In this document: one piece after another, positions 17,934-26,656 of the stretch
Layout: each line of letters starts with the position of its first letter
Numbering within the stretch: position 1 is the first letter of the stretch
From: an uncultured SAR86 cluster bacterium
GTDB taxonomy: Bacteria; Pseudomonadota; Gammaproteobacteria; Magnimaribacterales; D2472
Assembly: GCA_902541245.1 (NCBI GenBank)
Contig: CACBPT010000006.1
Location: forward strand, 1-39,427
Length of the DNA stretch: 39,427 bases
Direction: 5' to 3'
Translations under genes and position numbers: made by a program
Notes under the pieces: model-generated
Database searches by the model: none
What the model saw: only the letters and a program-made list of their open reading frames with translations
What the model was told of the DNA's origin: nothing

Positions 17934-19381
17934 AAAGCCTTTATTATAATTTTTAGTACTTGACCAGGAGCAATCTCATTTTTTTCTAACTCATTAATCT
18001 TTTTTATATCTGAAATCTCAATATTAAAAATGTCGGCTATTCGATAAAGACTATCTCCTTGTTTGACGCTGTATAGGATGGTTCTTTTTTTTGAATTGAT
18101 TGTTCGATAAATATTTTTGTTTCCTATATTTAATTCTTTTCCTATTGTTAAGGGAGTATTTAATCTCAATCCATTATTTTTTGCTATCTCAGCTGGTGCT
18201 ACTTTATACTTGTTACCAAGTTCCCATAATGTATCACCCTCACTAATAATGTGAGCTTGATAGGGAATAAATGCTTTATTTTGATCATTGCTTAAAGGAA
18301 TAAGTAGCTCTTGATAAAGACTTAAAATATCGGATTTTAAGTAATTAACTTTCTTTAATATATTTACCTCTGTGTCATATTTTCTTGCTATCTTCCAAAG
18401 ACTATCTCCCGATATAACCTTATGGGTTACCCAATTAATTTGGTTGTTTTGAATGAACTGATCCTTTTTGAGATTTAGCTCTCGCTCTAATTCAATTGGA
18501 ATATTAAAAGTAGTTTTTTTACCAGGAGGAGATGCCCATTTTGTATATCCTGCATTTAATTTGTAAACAAATTCAGGCTTTAAATTGGCGAACTCACTAA
18601 AAGCTAGTATTTCAACTTGGCCTTCTAGCTCAATAGAACCAAGAACAGGTTTATTTGGAAAATTTGGTAAATTAATTCCATATTTTTCAGCGTTGACAGC
18701 TAATTCTTTAATAGCCATAAATTTTGGAACATATTCCAATGTTTGTTTGGGCAATTTAAGATTTTTATAATCAGTAGGTTTGCCAGATTGCCTATTAAGC
18801 TTAATTCGCTTTTCAAGGAGAGTTGGCCCACCATTATAGGCAGCAAGAGTATATGTAATATCTTTATTAAACCTATTATGCAAATAAGCTAAATATCTTA
18901 CTGCTGCCCTTGATGAGGCTAAGGGATCATGTCTTTGTTCATACCACCAAGTATCTTTTAAACCATAAATTCTTGCAGTAGCAGGCATAAACTGCCAAAT
19001 TCCCATTGCTCCTGATGATGAGATTGAAAATGGATCATAACTGCTTTCAATGTATGGAAGAAGTGCTAATTCTGAAGGCAGACTATATCTTTCTAATTCT
19101 TCAAGAACAAAGTATATAAAGTACCTGCCTTTTTCAAAAAGCAAATCTAGCTGATCTGGATTTTTAAGATATGCATTTATATATTCAATAGTTTTTTTAT
19201 CTAAGTATCCTTGATTATTTTCACTGGTAATTCTTATGCGGCCCCAAACATCATCAGAAATCGGAATATTTTCTGAAACATTTACCGGAATAGGCTCAAG
19301 ATATTCATCAGCTTCGATGATAGAGGGCAATTCACAACCTGTTATCAAAAGTATTGCTAAAGCAATTAGAAAAATTTTCAT
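17930..19381 (-). CDS. mltD: MltD-like membrane-bound lytic transglycosylase with three LysM repeats
   Basis: Cleaves the glycan strands of peptidoglycan, forming 1,6-anhydro-muramic ends, from a lipoprotein anchor. The 483 residues begin with a lipoprotein signal (MKIFLIALAILLITGC, Cys16). A family 1E SLT domain spans about 90-240, with catalytic Glu112 in LLPYIESSYDP. SSSGAMGIWQFMPATA and AAYNGGP motifs are also present. Three LysM domains that bind peptidoglycan follow at about 315-365, 372-420 and 432-481, each opening near a SGDSLW, EGDTLW or QGDSLY motif. It is divergent from rnhA, an association also seen in other gammaproteobacteria. The ATG is preceded by TATAAT seven bases upstream and lacks a Shine-Dalgarno. 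Confidence 0.95.
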   Translation of the reverse strand: MKIFLIALAILLITGCELPSIIEADEYLEPIPVNVSENIPISDDVWGRIRITSENNQGYLDKKTIEYINAYLKNPDQLDLLFEKGRYFIYFVLEELERYSLPSELALLPYIESSYDPFSISSSGAMGIWQFMPATARIYGLKDTWWYEQRHDPLASSRAAVRYLAYLHNRFNKDITYTLAAYNGGPTLLEKRIKLNRQSGKPTDYKNLKLPKQTLEYVPKFMAIKELAVNAEKYGINLPNFPNKPVLGSIELEGQVEILAFSEFANLKPEFVYKLNAGYTKWASPPGKKTTFNIPIELERELNLKKDQFIQNNQINWVTHKVISGDSLWKIARKYDTEVNILKKVNYLKSDILSLYQELLIPLSNDQNKAFIPYQAHIISEGDTLWELGNKYKVAPAEIAKNNGLRLNTPLTIGKELNIGNKNIYRTINSKKRTILYSVKQGDSLYRIADIFNIEISDIKKINELEKNEIAPGQVLKIIIKAF

Positions 19382-19388
19382 ATTTTAA

Positions 19389-19394
19389 ATTATA
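19389..19394 (-). promoter_or_regulatory. -10 box immediately before mltD
   Basis: The minus strand reads TATAAT seven bases before the ATG. A weak TTCATT lies 16 bases further upstream. The geometry suggests a leaderless mltD mRNA. The remaining 19395-19530 interval to rnhA is AT-rich, and I see only a CATATT box seven bases before the rnhA ATG. Confidence 0.4.
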
Positions 19395-19530
19395 TGAATA
19401 TTAAGTTGGGAATGAATTTCTTGAGTAGAACGAAAGATTATCTTCATTAGTTACAATTAACCAAATATAATTATTATTATAAGCGTTTAAAAATAAAATA
19501 GTCATTAGTATTGATGTCATATTCCTAACA

Positions 19531-19965
19531 ATGAAAGATGTAATTATTTTTACAGATGGAGCTTGCAGAGGTAATCCTGGTCCAGGTGGCTGGGGAGCGC
19601 TAATTAAATTTGACACAGTGCAAAAAGAGATTTTCGGTGGACAAAATAATACTACAAATAATCAAATGGAGCTTTTTGCAGCCATCGAGGGACTCTCAAC
19701 TTTGAAAGAACCTTGTAATGTTGAGCTATTTACTGATTCAAAGTATGTGATGGATGGAATTACTCAATGGATACAAAATTGGAAAAAAAATAACTGGAAA
19801 ACTTCTTCAAAAAAAGAGGTTAAAAATAAAGAATTATGGCAAAAATTAGATCAGTTAATGACTTATCATCAAGTGAAATGGCGATGGGTTAAAGGCCATT
19901 CTGGAGATCCTGGTAATGAGACAGCCGACCTTTTAGCTAATATGGGAATTGATTCTATCTTATGA
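19531..19965 (+). CDS. rnhA: Ribonuclease HI
   Basis: Degrades the RNA strand of RNA-DNA hybrids during replication and R-loop removal. The 144 residues contain all catalytic acids: Asp9 in [14 protein letters not shown], Glu47 in [10 protein letters not shown], Asp69 in FTDSKYV and Asp133 in ETAD. His123 lies in [12 protein letters not shown]. The E. coli-like basic handle ([11 protein letters not shown]) is present. The stop codon overlaps the dnaQ start (ATGA), beginning an operon rnhA-dnaQ-gltX. In E. coli rnhA and dnaQ are divergent, whereas here they run in the same direction. No Shine-Dalgarno is visible. Confidence 0.97.
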   Translation: MKDVIIFTDGACRGNPGPGGWGALIKFDTVQKEIFGGQNNTTNNQMELFAAIEGLSTLKEPCNVELFTDSKYVMDGITQWIQNWKKNNWKTSSKKEVKNKELWQKLDQLMTYHQVKWRWVKGHSGDPGNETADLLANMGIDSIL

Positions 19966-20660
19966 CAAAAAAACTTATTGTTCTCGATACTGAAACAACT
20001 GGACTTGAGGTTGATCAAGGTCACAGAATTGTAGAAGTAGGCGCAGTAGTACTTGAGGACAGGAAAAGAACAGATATTCATTTTCATTCATACCTTAATC
20101 CTCAAAGATCCATTGATGAAGAGGCTGAAAAAGTTCATGGTCTTTCAATGGAAAGGCTTGCAAGTGAACCAGAATTTTCAGAAATAGCAGAAAGTTTTTT
20201 AGAATTTGTTGAAGGCAGTATATTGATTATTCATAATTCTTCTTTCGATTTGGGTTTTCTTAATTCTGAGTTAAAAAGAGCATCCTCTAGCTATCCATCT
20301 CTTGAGGAAATATGCGATGTTGAAGATACTTTGTTGATGGCAAGAAATAAGTTTCCTGGTCAGCGGAATTCTTTGGATGCACTTGCATCCAGATTTGAAG
20401 TAAGCGGCTATGATAGAAGTTTTCACGGAGCTTTATTAGATGCAAACATACTTGCTGACGTTTACATCCATCTAACAGGTGGCCAAAGTAAATTCGAATT
20501 TATGTCCTCTAATATAGTCTCTAATTCAGATTTTAATTCGAGTGACTTAAGAGTTGATTTAAAAAAATTTCCAATCCAAAAAGTTAAGATTTCAAAAGAA
20601 GATATGGTTGCCAATGATCGAAGGATGGAACAGATTAATTTAAATAGAGATTCTTCATGA
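19962..20660 (+). CDS. dnaQ: DNA polymerase III epsilon subunit (3'-5' exonuclease)
   Basis: Proofreading subunit of the replicative polymerase. The 232 residues include ExoI (VLDTETTG with Asp9 and Glu11), ExoII ([13 protein letters not shown]) and ExoIII epsilon ([14 protein letters not shown]). Together these supply the DEDDh-type metal ligands and the active-site histidine. After the nuclease domain, GGQSKFEF aligns with the clamp-binding segment of E. coli epsilon (GGQTSMAF). The C-terminal tail that would contact the alpha subunit is short. It is coupled by ATGA overlaps to both rnhA and gltX. Confidence 0.95.
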   Translation: MTKKLIVLDTETTGLEVDQGHRIVEVGAVVLEDRKRTDIHFHSYLNPQRSIDEEAEKVHGLSMERLASEPEFSEIAESFLEFVEGSILIIHNSSFDLGFLNSELKRASSSYPSLEEICDVEDTLLMARNKFPGQRNSLDALASRFEVSGYDRSFHGALLDANILADVYIHLTGGQSKFEFMSSNIVSNSDFNSSDLRVDLKKFPIQKVKISKEDMVANDRRMEQINLNRDSS

Positions 20661-22054
20661 CAAAAGTAACAAGATTTGCACCAAGCCCAACTGGACCTTT
20701 GCATATTGGAGGAGTCAGAACAGCTTTATTTAATTATGTATACGCAAAACAAAATAAAGGAAAATTTTTAATTAGAGTTGAGGATACAGATGCTGAAAGA
20801 TCAAAAAAAGAGTTTGAAGAAAACATATTAAAAGGGCTTTCAAATATAGGAATTAGTCCTGATGAGCCTCCCGTTCGTCAGTCTGAAAGATCTGAGTTAT
20901 ATACTTTGGCAGCAGATCAAATTTTTAAATCAGGTAATGCATATTGGTGTAATTGCTCAAAAGAAACACTTGATGAGATGCGCAAAGAGCAAGAAGCAGC
21001 AGGCAAAAAACCTATGTATGATGGCAGAAGTAGAAATCTTGGCCTTGAACGAACAAATAATTCAGTATTAAGACTAAAAACGCCTCAAGATGGAGAGTTA
21101 GTTTTTCACGATTTGGTAAGAGGCGAAGTAATTTTTCAAAATTCTGAACTAGATGATTTAATTCTTCTGAGAAGTGATGGGTCTCCAACTTATCATTTAT
21201 GTAATGTTGTTGATGATTTCAATCAAGGAGTTACAACTGTTGTTCGAGGAGAAGATCATTTAAGCAATACTCCTAGACAAATTCATATTCAAAATGCACT
21301 TGGTTATCATGCCCTTGAATATGCACATTTACCAATGGTTTTAGGACAAGATAAAAAAAGATTATCAAAAAGGAATGCTGTTACCAGCTTGCAGGATTAC
21401 TTCGATCAAGGTTATTTAGAGTCATCAATAATCAATATGCTTGCTCGGCTAGGTTGGTCGAAAGGTGATAAAGAAATTTTCTATTTAGATGATTTAGTTT
21501 CAGATTTTAGAATTCAAGAAGTTCAAAAAGCTGGCGCTATTTTTGATCCCTCCAAACTTGATTGGATTAATAACCATCATCTAGCAGCGCTATCTTTCGA
21601 TGAGTTCAAAAATAGACTAATTCCATTTTTAGATTCGCTTGGTCTTGATTACATGAAAAAGAAAAACAACAATGAAATCATTGCAGCAATGAGAAGCTCA
21701 AAACCTAATCTTCTTGGCGTAGCTCAAGCTCTAATACCTTATTTCTCTGAATTAAGTTCTTATGATGATAAAGCGGCAAAAAAATTTTTAATTGGATCAG
21801 AGGCAGTTTTAGAATTTGTGCAAAGAAAGTTAAATGGTCTCGATAAATGGAATGAAGCTTCAATTGATAAAGCTTTAAATGAGGCACAAACAGGATTAAG
21901 TTTGCCGACTCCTAAATTAAATCAACCAATAAGAATTGCTATGACTGGCAATACTCAATCTCCCTCTTTAGGATTAACTCTCTCATTATTTAATCTAGAA
22001 GAAGTTAATCAAAGAATTAATGCTGCTTTAAAGTATCTTTCTGATACAAACTAA
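20657..22054 (+). CDS. gltX: Glutamyl-tRNA synthetase
   Basis: Class I aminoacyl-tRNA synthetase that charges tRNA-Glu. The 465-residue length is normal for the bacterial discriminating type. The HIGH-class motif is PSPTGPLHIGGVRTAL, and the KMSKS-class motif is DKKRLSKRN. A cysteine pair in YWCNCSKETL marks the zinc-type region in the connecting domain. A helical anticodon-binding domain occupies the C-terminal third. It is the last gene of rnhA-dnaQ-gltX, with a four-base ATGA overlap to dnaQ. Its stop overlaps the stop of the convergent EthD gene by four bases. Confidence 0.97.
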   Translation: MTKVTRFAPSPTGPLHIGGVRTALFNYVYAKQNKGKFLIRVEDTDAERSKKEFEENILKGLSNIGISPDEPPVRQSERSELYTLAADQIFKSGNAYWCNCSKETLDEMRKEQEAAGKKPMYDGRSRNLGLERTNNSVLRLKTPQDGELVFHDLVRGEVIFQNSELDDLILLRSDGSPTYHLCNVVDDFNQGVTTVVRGEDHLSNTPRQIHIQNALGYHALEYAHLPMVLGQDKKRLSKRNAVTSLQDYFDQGYLESSIINMLARLGWSKGDKEIFYLDDLVSDFRIQEVQKAGAIFDPSKLDWINNHHLAALSFDEFKNRLIPFLDSLGLDYMKKKNNNEIIAAMRSSKPNLLGVAQALIPYFSELSSYDDKAAKKFLIGSEAVLEFVQRKLNGLDKWNEASIDKALNEAQTGLSLPTPKLNQPIRIAMTGNTQSPSLGLTLSLFNLEEVNQRINAALKYLSDTN

Positions 22055-22605
22055 GAAACACAAGATGCAATTATTGCTTTAGGATGCTCTTGCACCAAGT
22101 TTTCTAAAGTATCAAAAGATGTTTTTTGAGAAATTCCATACTCAGAGATGCCTTTTATATCATTTGGCTCAAGAAGTATGTTTTCAGAGATTTGCTTTAA
22201 ACCCTCATAAGAATTTAATGAATTCAAGTCTTCAATTTTATTACAAGGATAAAAAATTTTTTTCTTAAATTCCTGTTCTGTTAATTGAACTGACTGAGTT
22301 AGCACAAAATAATTTTTTTCGACGTTCATAAATTTTAGCTCATCTTTTCTAAGGATATCTCCCACATTTGAAGACATTTTCTCTTCTATAATTTTTAACG
22401 ACTCAATTGATTGATATTGAAAAATACTAATAGATCCAAGAGATGAATACAGGGGATTGATCCCAGCGCTAATATAATTCCTTTCATAACCTTCAAAAGT
22501 TAGAAGAGATGTGGCTAATGGAGCGTGATTTTTTTCATAATAATCTTTAAAGTCATTATCAGATAAACCATTCTTTTTATGAATGAATGCTAAAGCTTTA
22601 ATCAT
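22051..22605 (-). CDS. EthD-domain (dimeric alpha/beta barrel) protein
   Basis: A protein of 184 residues whose first ~105 match the EthD family: MIKALAFIHKKNGLSDNDFKDYYE is followed by NHAPLA, with the characteristic YYEKNHAPLA segment. EthD proteins form small ferredoxin-like dimers; some members support degradation of ethers or shape polyketide-like intermediates, but most have no known reaction. The second part (about 106-184) may be a degenerate repeat of the same fold. The ATG chosen begins at the usual family start. An in-frame ATG seven codons earlier is possible. It overlaps the end of ggt by eight bases, so translation is probably coupled. It is the last gene of the minus-strand run. 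The function is unknown. Confidence 0.7.
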   Translation of the reverse strand: MIKALAFIHKKNGLSDNDFKDYYEKNHAPLATSLLTFEGYERNYISAGINPLYSSLGSISIFQYQSIESLKIIEEKMSSNVGDILRKDELKFMNVEKNYFVLTQSVQLTEQEFKKKIFYPCNKIEDLNSLNSYEGLKQISENILLEPNDIKGISEYGISQKTSFDTLENLVQEHPKAIIASCVS

Positions 22606-24301
22606 GTTGAATGGCCACGCCTGCATTAGGTCTTCTTAGATCTGCAAAACCCTCAACGCCCTTTGAGGATATTAAAATGCTTTGAGTAGAACCCATTGTC
22701 TTTGATTCTTCAATCTTATGACCAAATGATTGAAGAATATTAATAGTATCCTTGCTAAAACCTCTTTCTAAAAGTAAATTTTCCTTCGGCCAATCTTTAT
22801 GAATTCTAGGAAGCATGGATGCTTCACCTAAAGTTAATTCAAAGTCTATAATTCCAGTCACCACTCTCAAGATAGCTGCAGGAATTAAAGCGCCTCCAGG
22901 AGATCCTGTAACAAGCTTTATAGAGTTATTTTCATTAAATACTATTATAGGAGACATGGTACTCATAGGCCTTTTTCCAGATTCAAATCTATTACCAACA
23001 CTTGCAGATCGATCAACTACACCAGATTCTCCATATTGATATGCAAAATTATTCATTTGATTGTTTAAGAGAATACCTGTTCCAGGAATTGTTACTCCAG
23101 AGCCAAATGAATATCCCAAAGTATATGTATTGGAGACGACATTACCATCACCATCAATAATTGAATAATGAGTAGTATTTTCACCTTCAACAAATAATGA
23201 TTCTGGGTTAATTGATTCTGATTTTGTGACCAAATTTAAATCAATATCTTTCGCAAGAGACCTAGCTCTTTGTTTAGAAATAATTTTTTCTATTGGTACG
23301 TCGTAAAATAGAGGATCTCCCATAAATCTGGATCGATCCATGTGTCCTCGTTGCAATGCTTCTGCAAAAATATGAATAAAGTCTGCTGAGTTTGGACCCA
23401 GATCATTAGTTTCAAAGTTTTCAATAATATTTAATCCCTCAAGCAGTACTGCAGCCCCTCCAGCAGGAGGAGGATGAGCAAAAATTTTGTAATTTCTGTA
23501 AGTTGTATGAATAGGTTCTGAAAATCTAGGCTTATAATTTTTGAGGTCTTTTGCTGATATATAACCATTATTCTGTTTCATAGCTTTGACAATTTTTTTT
23601 GAAATCGAACCAGAGTAAAAAGCCTCTTGACCATTATTTGCAATTTCATTTAATGTCCAGGCTAAGTCACTTCTTTTTACAAGTGCGTGTTTCCTTTGCG
23701 GCACATCATTTTTATAATAAATGCTTTTAGATTCATCATCTAATTTTATTTGGTCAGCACTGCCAATCGCTTGATTTAGGTCGTAGCTTATGTACATTCC
23801 TTCTTCAGCTTGTGAAATAACCGGCTGCATGATTTTTTTAAGTGGTAAATTACCATAACGTTTATGCGTCTCAAGAAGGCCAGCTACAGTTCCAGGCACA
23901 GCTGAAGCTTTATAACCATATCTTCGCTGATCATAATTATTTTTTAGAAATAAAAAATCTTTTTCGGTAAGATTATCCGGGGCGGCGCTTCTAAAATCTA
24001 CAGCAATAGTTCTTTGCTCAGCACTTAAATAAACAAGCATAAAACCTCCACCACCAAGGTTTCCTGCTCTAGGAAGCGTTATTGCAAGAGATAATCCAAC
24101 TGCAACAGCTGCATCAATGGCATTGCCACCCATATTCAAAATTTCTATTCCTATCTCTGAAGAATCTTGATTTTGAGACACAACCATGCCAGATTTTCCA
24201 ATGGTTGAGTGAAAGGGTGATGGATAGTCAATATATCTAACCTGTGCCCAAATACTTATTGATATAAACAGAAATGAAAAGATGATATTTCTATAAGCCA
24301 T
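22598..24301 (-). CDS. ggt: Gamma-glutamyltranspeptidase precursor
   Basis: Periplasmic N-terminal nucleophile hydrolase that cleaves gamma-glutamyl bonds, for example in glutathione, or transfers the glutamyl group. The 567-residue precursor has a signal peptide (MAYRNIIFSFLFISISIWAQ). GGNAIDAAVAVGLSLAIT and GNLGGGGFMLVY follow. The autocleavage site is Thr376 in GENTTHYSIIDGDGNVVS, which splits it into large and small subunits. The oxyanion Gly-Gly segment (GSPGGALIPAA) is present, as is SMLPRIH. The start is the ATG at the signal peptide. In-frame sequence further upstream lies inside the DASS gene and has no such signal. Only five bases separate it from the DASS stop, so they form an operon. 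Confidence 0.94.
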   Translation of the reverse strand: MAYRNIIFSFLFISISIWAQVRYIDYPSPFHSTIGKSGMVVSQNQDSSEIGIEILNMGGNAIDAAVAVGLSLAITLPRAGNLGGGGFMLVYLSAEQRTIAVDFRSAAPDNLTEKDFLFLKNNYDQRRYGYKASAVPGTVAGLLETHKRYGNLPLKKIMQPVISQAEEGMYISYDLNQAIGSADQIKLDDESKSIYYKNDVPQRKHALVKRSDLAWTLNEIANNGQEAFYSGSISKKIVKAMKQNNGYISAKDLKNYKPRFSEPIHTTYRNYKIFAHPPPAGGAAVLLEGLNIIENFETNDLGPNSADFIHIFAEALQRGHMDRSRFMGDPLFYDVPIEKIISKQRARSLAKDIDLNLVTKSESINPESLFVEGENTTHYSIIDGDGNVVSNTYTLGYSFGSGVTIPGTGILLNNQMNNFAYQYGESGVVDRSASVGNRFESGKRPMSTMSPIIVFNENNSIKLVTGSPGGALIPAAILRVVTGIIDFELTLGEASMLPRIHKDWPKENLLLERGFSKDTINILQSFGHKIEESKTMGSTQSILISSKGVEGFADLRRPNAGVAIQHD

Positions 24302-24306
24302 AAATT

Positions 24307-25743
24307 TTAAAATATCATTGGAGCTAGATAGAAGGCAAAAAGAGTAACTAAAAATATTCCAATAATATTTAATACAAAACCAGCTCTGATCATATCTGGA
24401 ATAGTTAGTTTGCCTGAACCAAAAACAATTGCATTGGGTGGAGTAGCTACAGGAAGCATGAAAGCACAACTTGCGGCTAAAACCACCGGAATCGTTAAAG
24501 ATATTGGGGTAATGCCTAAAGCAACAGCAACAGCACCGACAACAGGTAAGAAAGTAGAGGTTGTTGCGACATTAGATGTAATTTCTGTCAAAAATATAAT
24601 CATGGCTGCTACAGCCAATATAAGAATAATGGAAGGTACATTTTCTAAAACAGTGAGGCCTTGCCCAATCCATCCGCCCAAACCTGATGAGCCAATTGAT
24701 GCTGCTAGAGACAAACCACCGCCAAATAAAACAAGTAAGCCCCATGGAAGCTTATTTGCTTGTTCCCAAGTCAGCAGATCAGTTTTATGATTTTCTGAGG
24801 GAATGAAAAAGAAACTTAATGCTGCAATTATTGCAATGCCAGCATCTGTAAGACCAGAAAATGGGGCGTAATTATCAAGCAGTGTTCTAAACATCCACGC
24901 ACTTGCTGCTAAAGAAAAAATAGTCAAAACTTTTTTTTCATCTTTGCTAAGAGGACCTAAATCATTGAGCATATTTTGAAGCTGAAGCTTTGTTTCAATA
25001 CTTGCTACGAAATTTACTGGATAGACAATTTTTGTGATTGCATACCACGAGGAAAATAACATAAATGTTGCAATAGGAACTCCAAGTTTCATCCAATCAG
25101 TAAAAGAGATTTGAAGATCATATGTTTCTTGCATAAAACCTGCAAATATTATGTTTGGAGCTGTTCCTACTAAAGTAGACATACCACCAATGGATGCAGC
25201 ATATGCAATTCCTAATAGAAGTGAAATTTCAAAATTCCTTTTATCTCTTTGAGAAAAATTTGGAATGGTTTCAGCTACACTCGCGCAAACAGCTAGACCA
25301 ATTGGGAGCAGCATTAACGTTGTGGAGGTATTCATTACCCACATGCTTATTATTGCTGATACCAACATAAAACCGCCTATAAGTTTAGCTCCACTATTAC
25401 CAACAGCAATAAGCATCTTTAACGCAAGACGCTTATGAAGACCTGATGACTCAATTCCTAAAGCTAAAATGAAGCCACCCATAAATAAATAGATATTAGG
25501 ATTAGCATATGGAAGAGCGGCAGTTTTAAAATCAGTAACTCCAAGCATTGGAAAGCAGGCAAGAGGCAAAAGTGCTGTAACTGCAACGGGAACAGCCTCA
25601 GTAGCCCACCAAATAGCCATTAATAAAGTTACTGCCGCCACGGCCCATCCAACTGAAGAAAGAGATTCTGGATTAGGCGAAAAAAGAATAAAAAAGAAAG
25701 TTGCTAAGCCGATCCAAAAACCTCTTTTTTTATAGGCTTGCAT
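24307..25743 (-). CDS. DASS/SLC13-family sodium:anion symporter
   Basis: Inner-membrane carrier of 478 residues with about eleven to twelve hydrophobic segments. Two pseudo-repeats carry the sodium/substrate motifs SMWVMNTSTTLMLLPIG and TSNVATTSTFLPVVGAV, which correspond to the paired SNT signatures of VcINDY. Other hallmarks are WWATEAVPVAVTALLPLACFP, PYANPNIYLFMGGFILA and VATPPNAIVFG. Family members import C4-dicarboxylates, citrate or sulfate with sodium. A dicarboxylate or acidic amino acid would fit the ggt neighbour, but this is inferred. The start overlaps the stop of the upstream hydrolase-fold gene by one base, and a GAGG site lies eight bases ahead. Confidence 0.9.
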   Translation of the reverse strand: MQAYKKRGFWIGLATFFFILFSPNPESLSSVGWAVAAVTLLMAIWWATEAVPVAVTALLPLACFPMLGVTDFKTAALPYANPNIYLFMGGFILALGIESSGLHKRLALKMLIAVGNSGAKLIGGFMLVSAIISMWVMNTSTTLMLLPIGLAVCASVAETIPNFSQRDKRNFEISLLLGIAYAASIGGMSTLVGTAPNIIFAGFMQETYDLQISFTDWMKLGVPIATFMLFSSWYAITKIVYPVNFVASIETKLQLQNMLNDLGPLSKDEKKVLTIFSLAASAWMFRTLLDNYAPFSGLTDAGIAIIAALSFFFIPSENHKTDLLTWEQANKLPWGLLVLFGGGLSLAASIGSSGLGGWIGQGLTVLENVPSIILILAVAAMIIFLTEITSNVATTSTFLPVVGAVAVALGITPISLTIPVVLAASCAFMLPVATPPNAIVFGSGKLTIPDMIRAGFVLNIIGIFLVTLFAFYLAPMIF

Positions 25744-26606
25744 TATTTTAACCTCGCATAAAACATTTCAGCTGCATATGGAACCATTTGCTTGGTATTA
25801 CCATGACCTTTTTTTGTTGGAACTTCAACCATTCCCCACTTGAAAAATTGATTTACTTCTTTGGATTTAACAATTGCAGATTCAAAAAAATTTCTTCCTC
25901 TTGCTAATCTATGCTCACCTTGCTGAGAAATAATATCCCAATTTTTTTCAACATATGGAGTATTGGGTTTTGAGGATATATCAGATCTTCCCAACATCAA
26001 CAAAAAGTATTTATTCATTGCTTTTTTTAACTGTGGAGTTGTAATTCCCGATTCTGAGAGCCCAAAGGGCCATTTTTGATCTGTCATAGAAAGATACCAC
26101 CCAGGATTTGCAGCAATGGCAAGTGTGTATTTATCATCAGGTCGATGCAGAACATAGCGATGAACAAAATGAGCACCTGCACCGTGTCCATATATACCCC
26201 AATGATTTGATTTTAAATCAAATCTTTTAAGCGCTTCCAAAACTATTGGCTCAATTGCACTAAAAGCATGAAGATTTTTTTGAATAGGCTCTAAAGTTTT
26301 TGTTTTGACATTACCATAATTGAAACCCCATACCTCAGGAAAATTTTTGTTACTAAATTCTGGAACCACCACTAATAGATTTAATTCATTTGAGGCCTCA
26401 ATCCACTGATCACGATATTCTTCTGCATTTCTTTTTCTTCCATGCATTACTACAACCAGTCTTGTTTGGGAGTTTATTCTTTTAGGTTTTGTTACATATA
26501 GTGATAATGGCTTCCCTGACCAATTACTAAACTCATAGTTTAGTGACTCGGATTTAATTTCACTTGAAGAAAACGCTAAAAAAAATATTAAATAGTACTT
26601 GTGCAT
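25743..26606 (-). CDS. Secreted alpha/beta hydrolase-fold protein, nucleophile serine replaced
   Basis: A protein of 287 residues with a signal peptide (MHKYYLIFFLAFSSSEIKS). It resembles the PHB-depolymerase-like or peptidase-like alpha/beta hydrolases. The oxyanion-side motif VVMHGRKRNAEEYRDQW is present, as is PEFSNKNFPEVWGFNYGN. The nucleophile elbow reads YGHGAGAHFVHR, whereas relatives as I know them have GHSAG; residue 142 is therefore Gly, not Ser. A histidine in KKGHGNTKQM sits where the catalytic His is expected. The protein may be catalytically dead, a binding protein, or use another mechanism. No Shine-Dalgarno is visible: the ATG lies nine bases after the terminator T-tract of receptor 2. 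The DASS gene overlaps its stop. Confidence 0.75.
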   Translation of the reverse strand: MHKYYLIFFLAFSSSEIKSESLNYEFSNWSGKPLSLYVTKPKRINSQTRLVVVMHGRKRNAEEYRDQWIEASNELNLLVVVPEFSNKNFPEVWGFNYGNVKTKTLEPIQKNLHAFSAIEPIVLEALKRFDLKSNHWGIYGHGAGAHFVHRYVLHRPDDKYTLAIAANPGWYLSMTDQKWPFGLSESGITTPQLKKAMNKYFLLMLGRSDISSKPNTPYVEKNWDIISQQGEHRLARGRNFFESAIVKSKEVNQFFKWGMVEVPTKKGHGNTKQMVPYAAEMFYARLK

Positions 26607-26615
26607 GTTGTAGAT

Positions 26616-26641
26616 AAAAAAAGGGAGCCTAAGCTCCCTTT
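26616..26641 (-). terminator. Intrinsic terminator after receptor 2
   Basis: A nine-base stem (AAAGGGAGC/GCTCCCTTT in plus-strand terms) with a tetraloop is followed on the minus strand by seven T. It lies between receptor 2 and the hydrolase-fold gene, almost touching the start of the latter. Confidence 0.88.
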
Positions 26642-26656
26642 AAATTTTACTTGACT

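Noticed and set aside
24302-24469. Upstream extension of ggt by 56 codons
   Set aside because: It lies wholly inside the DASS gene and is rich in Cys/Tyr/Ser without family similarity. The signal peptide begins at the ATG at 24301.
24410-24790. 126-codon open frame on the plus strand inside the DASS gene
   Set aside because: Antisense shadow of a well-supported transporter. No start signal and no recognisable fold.
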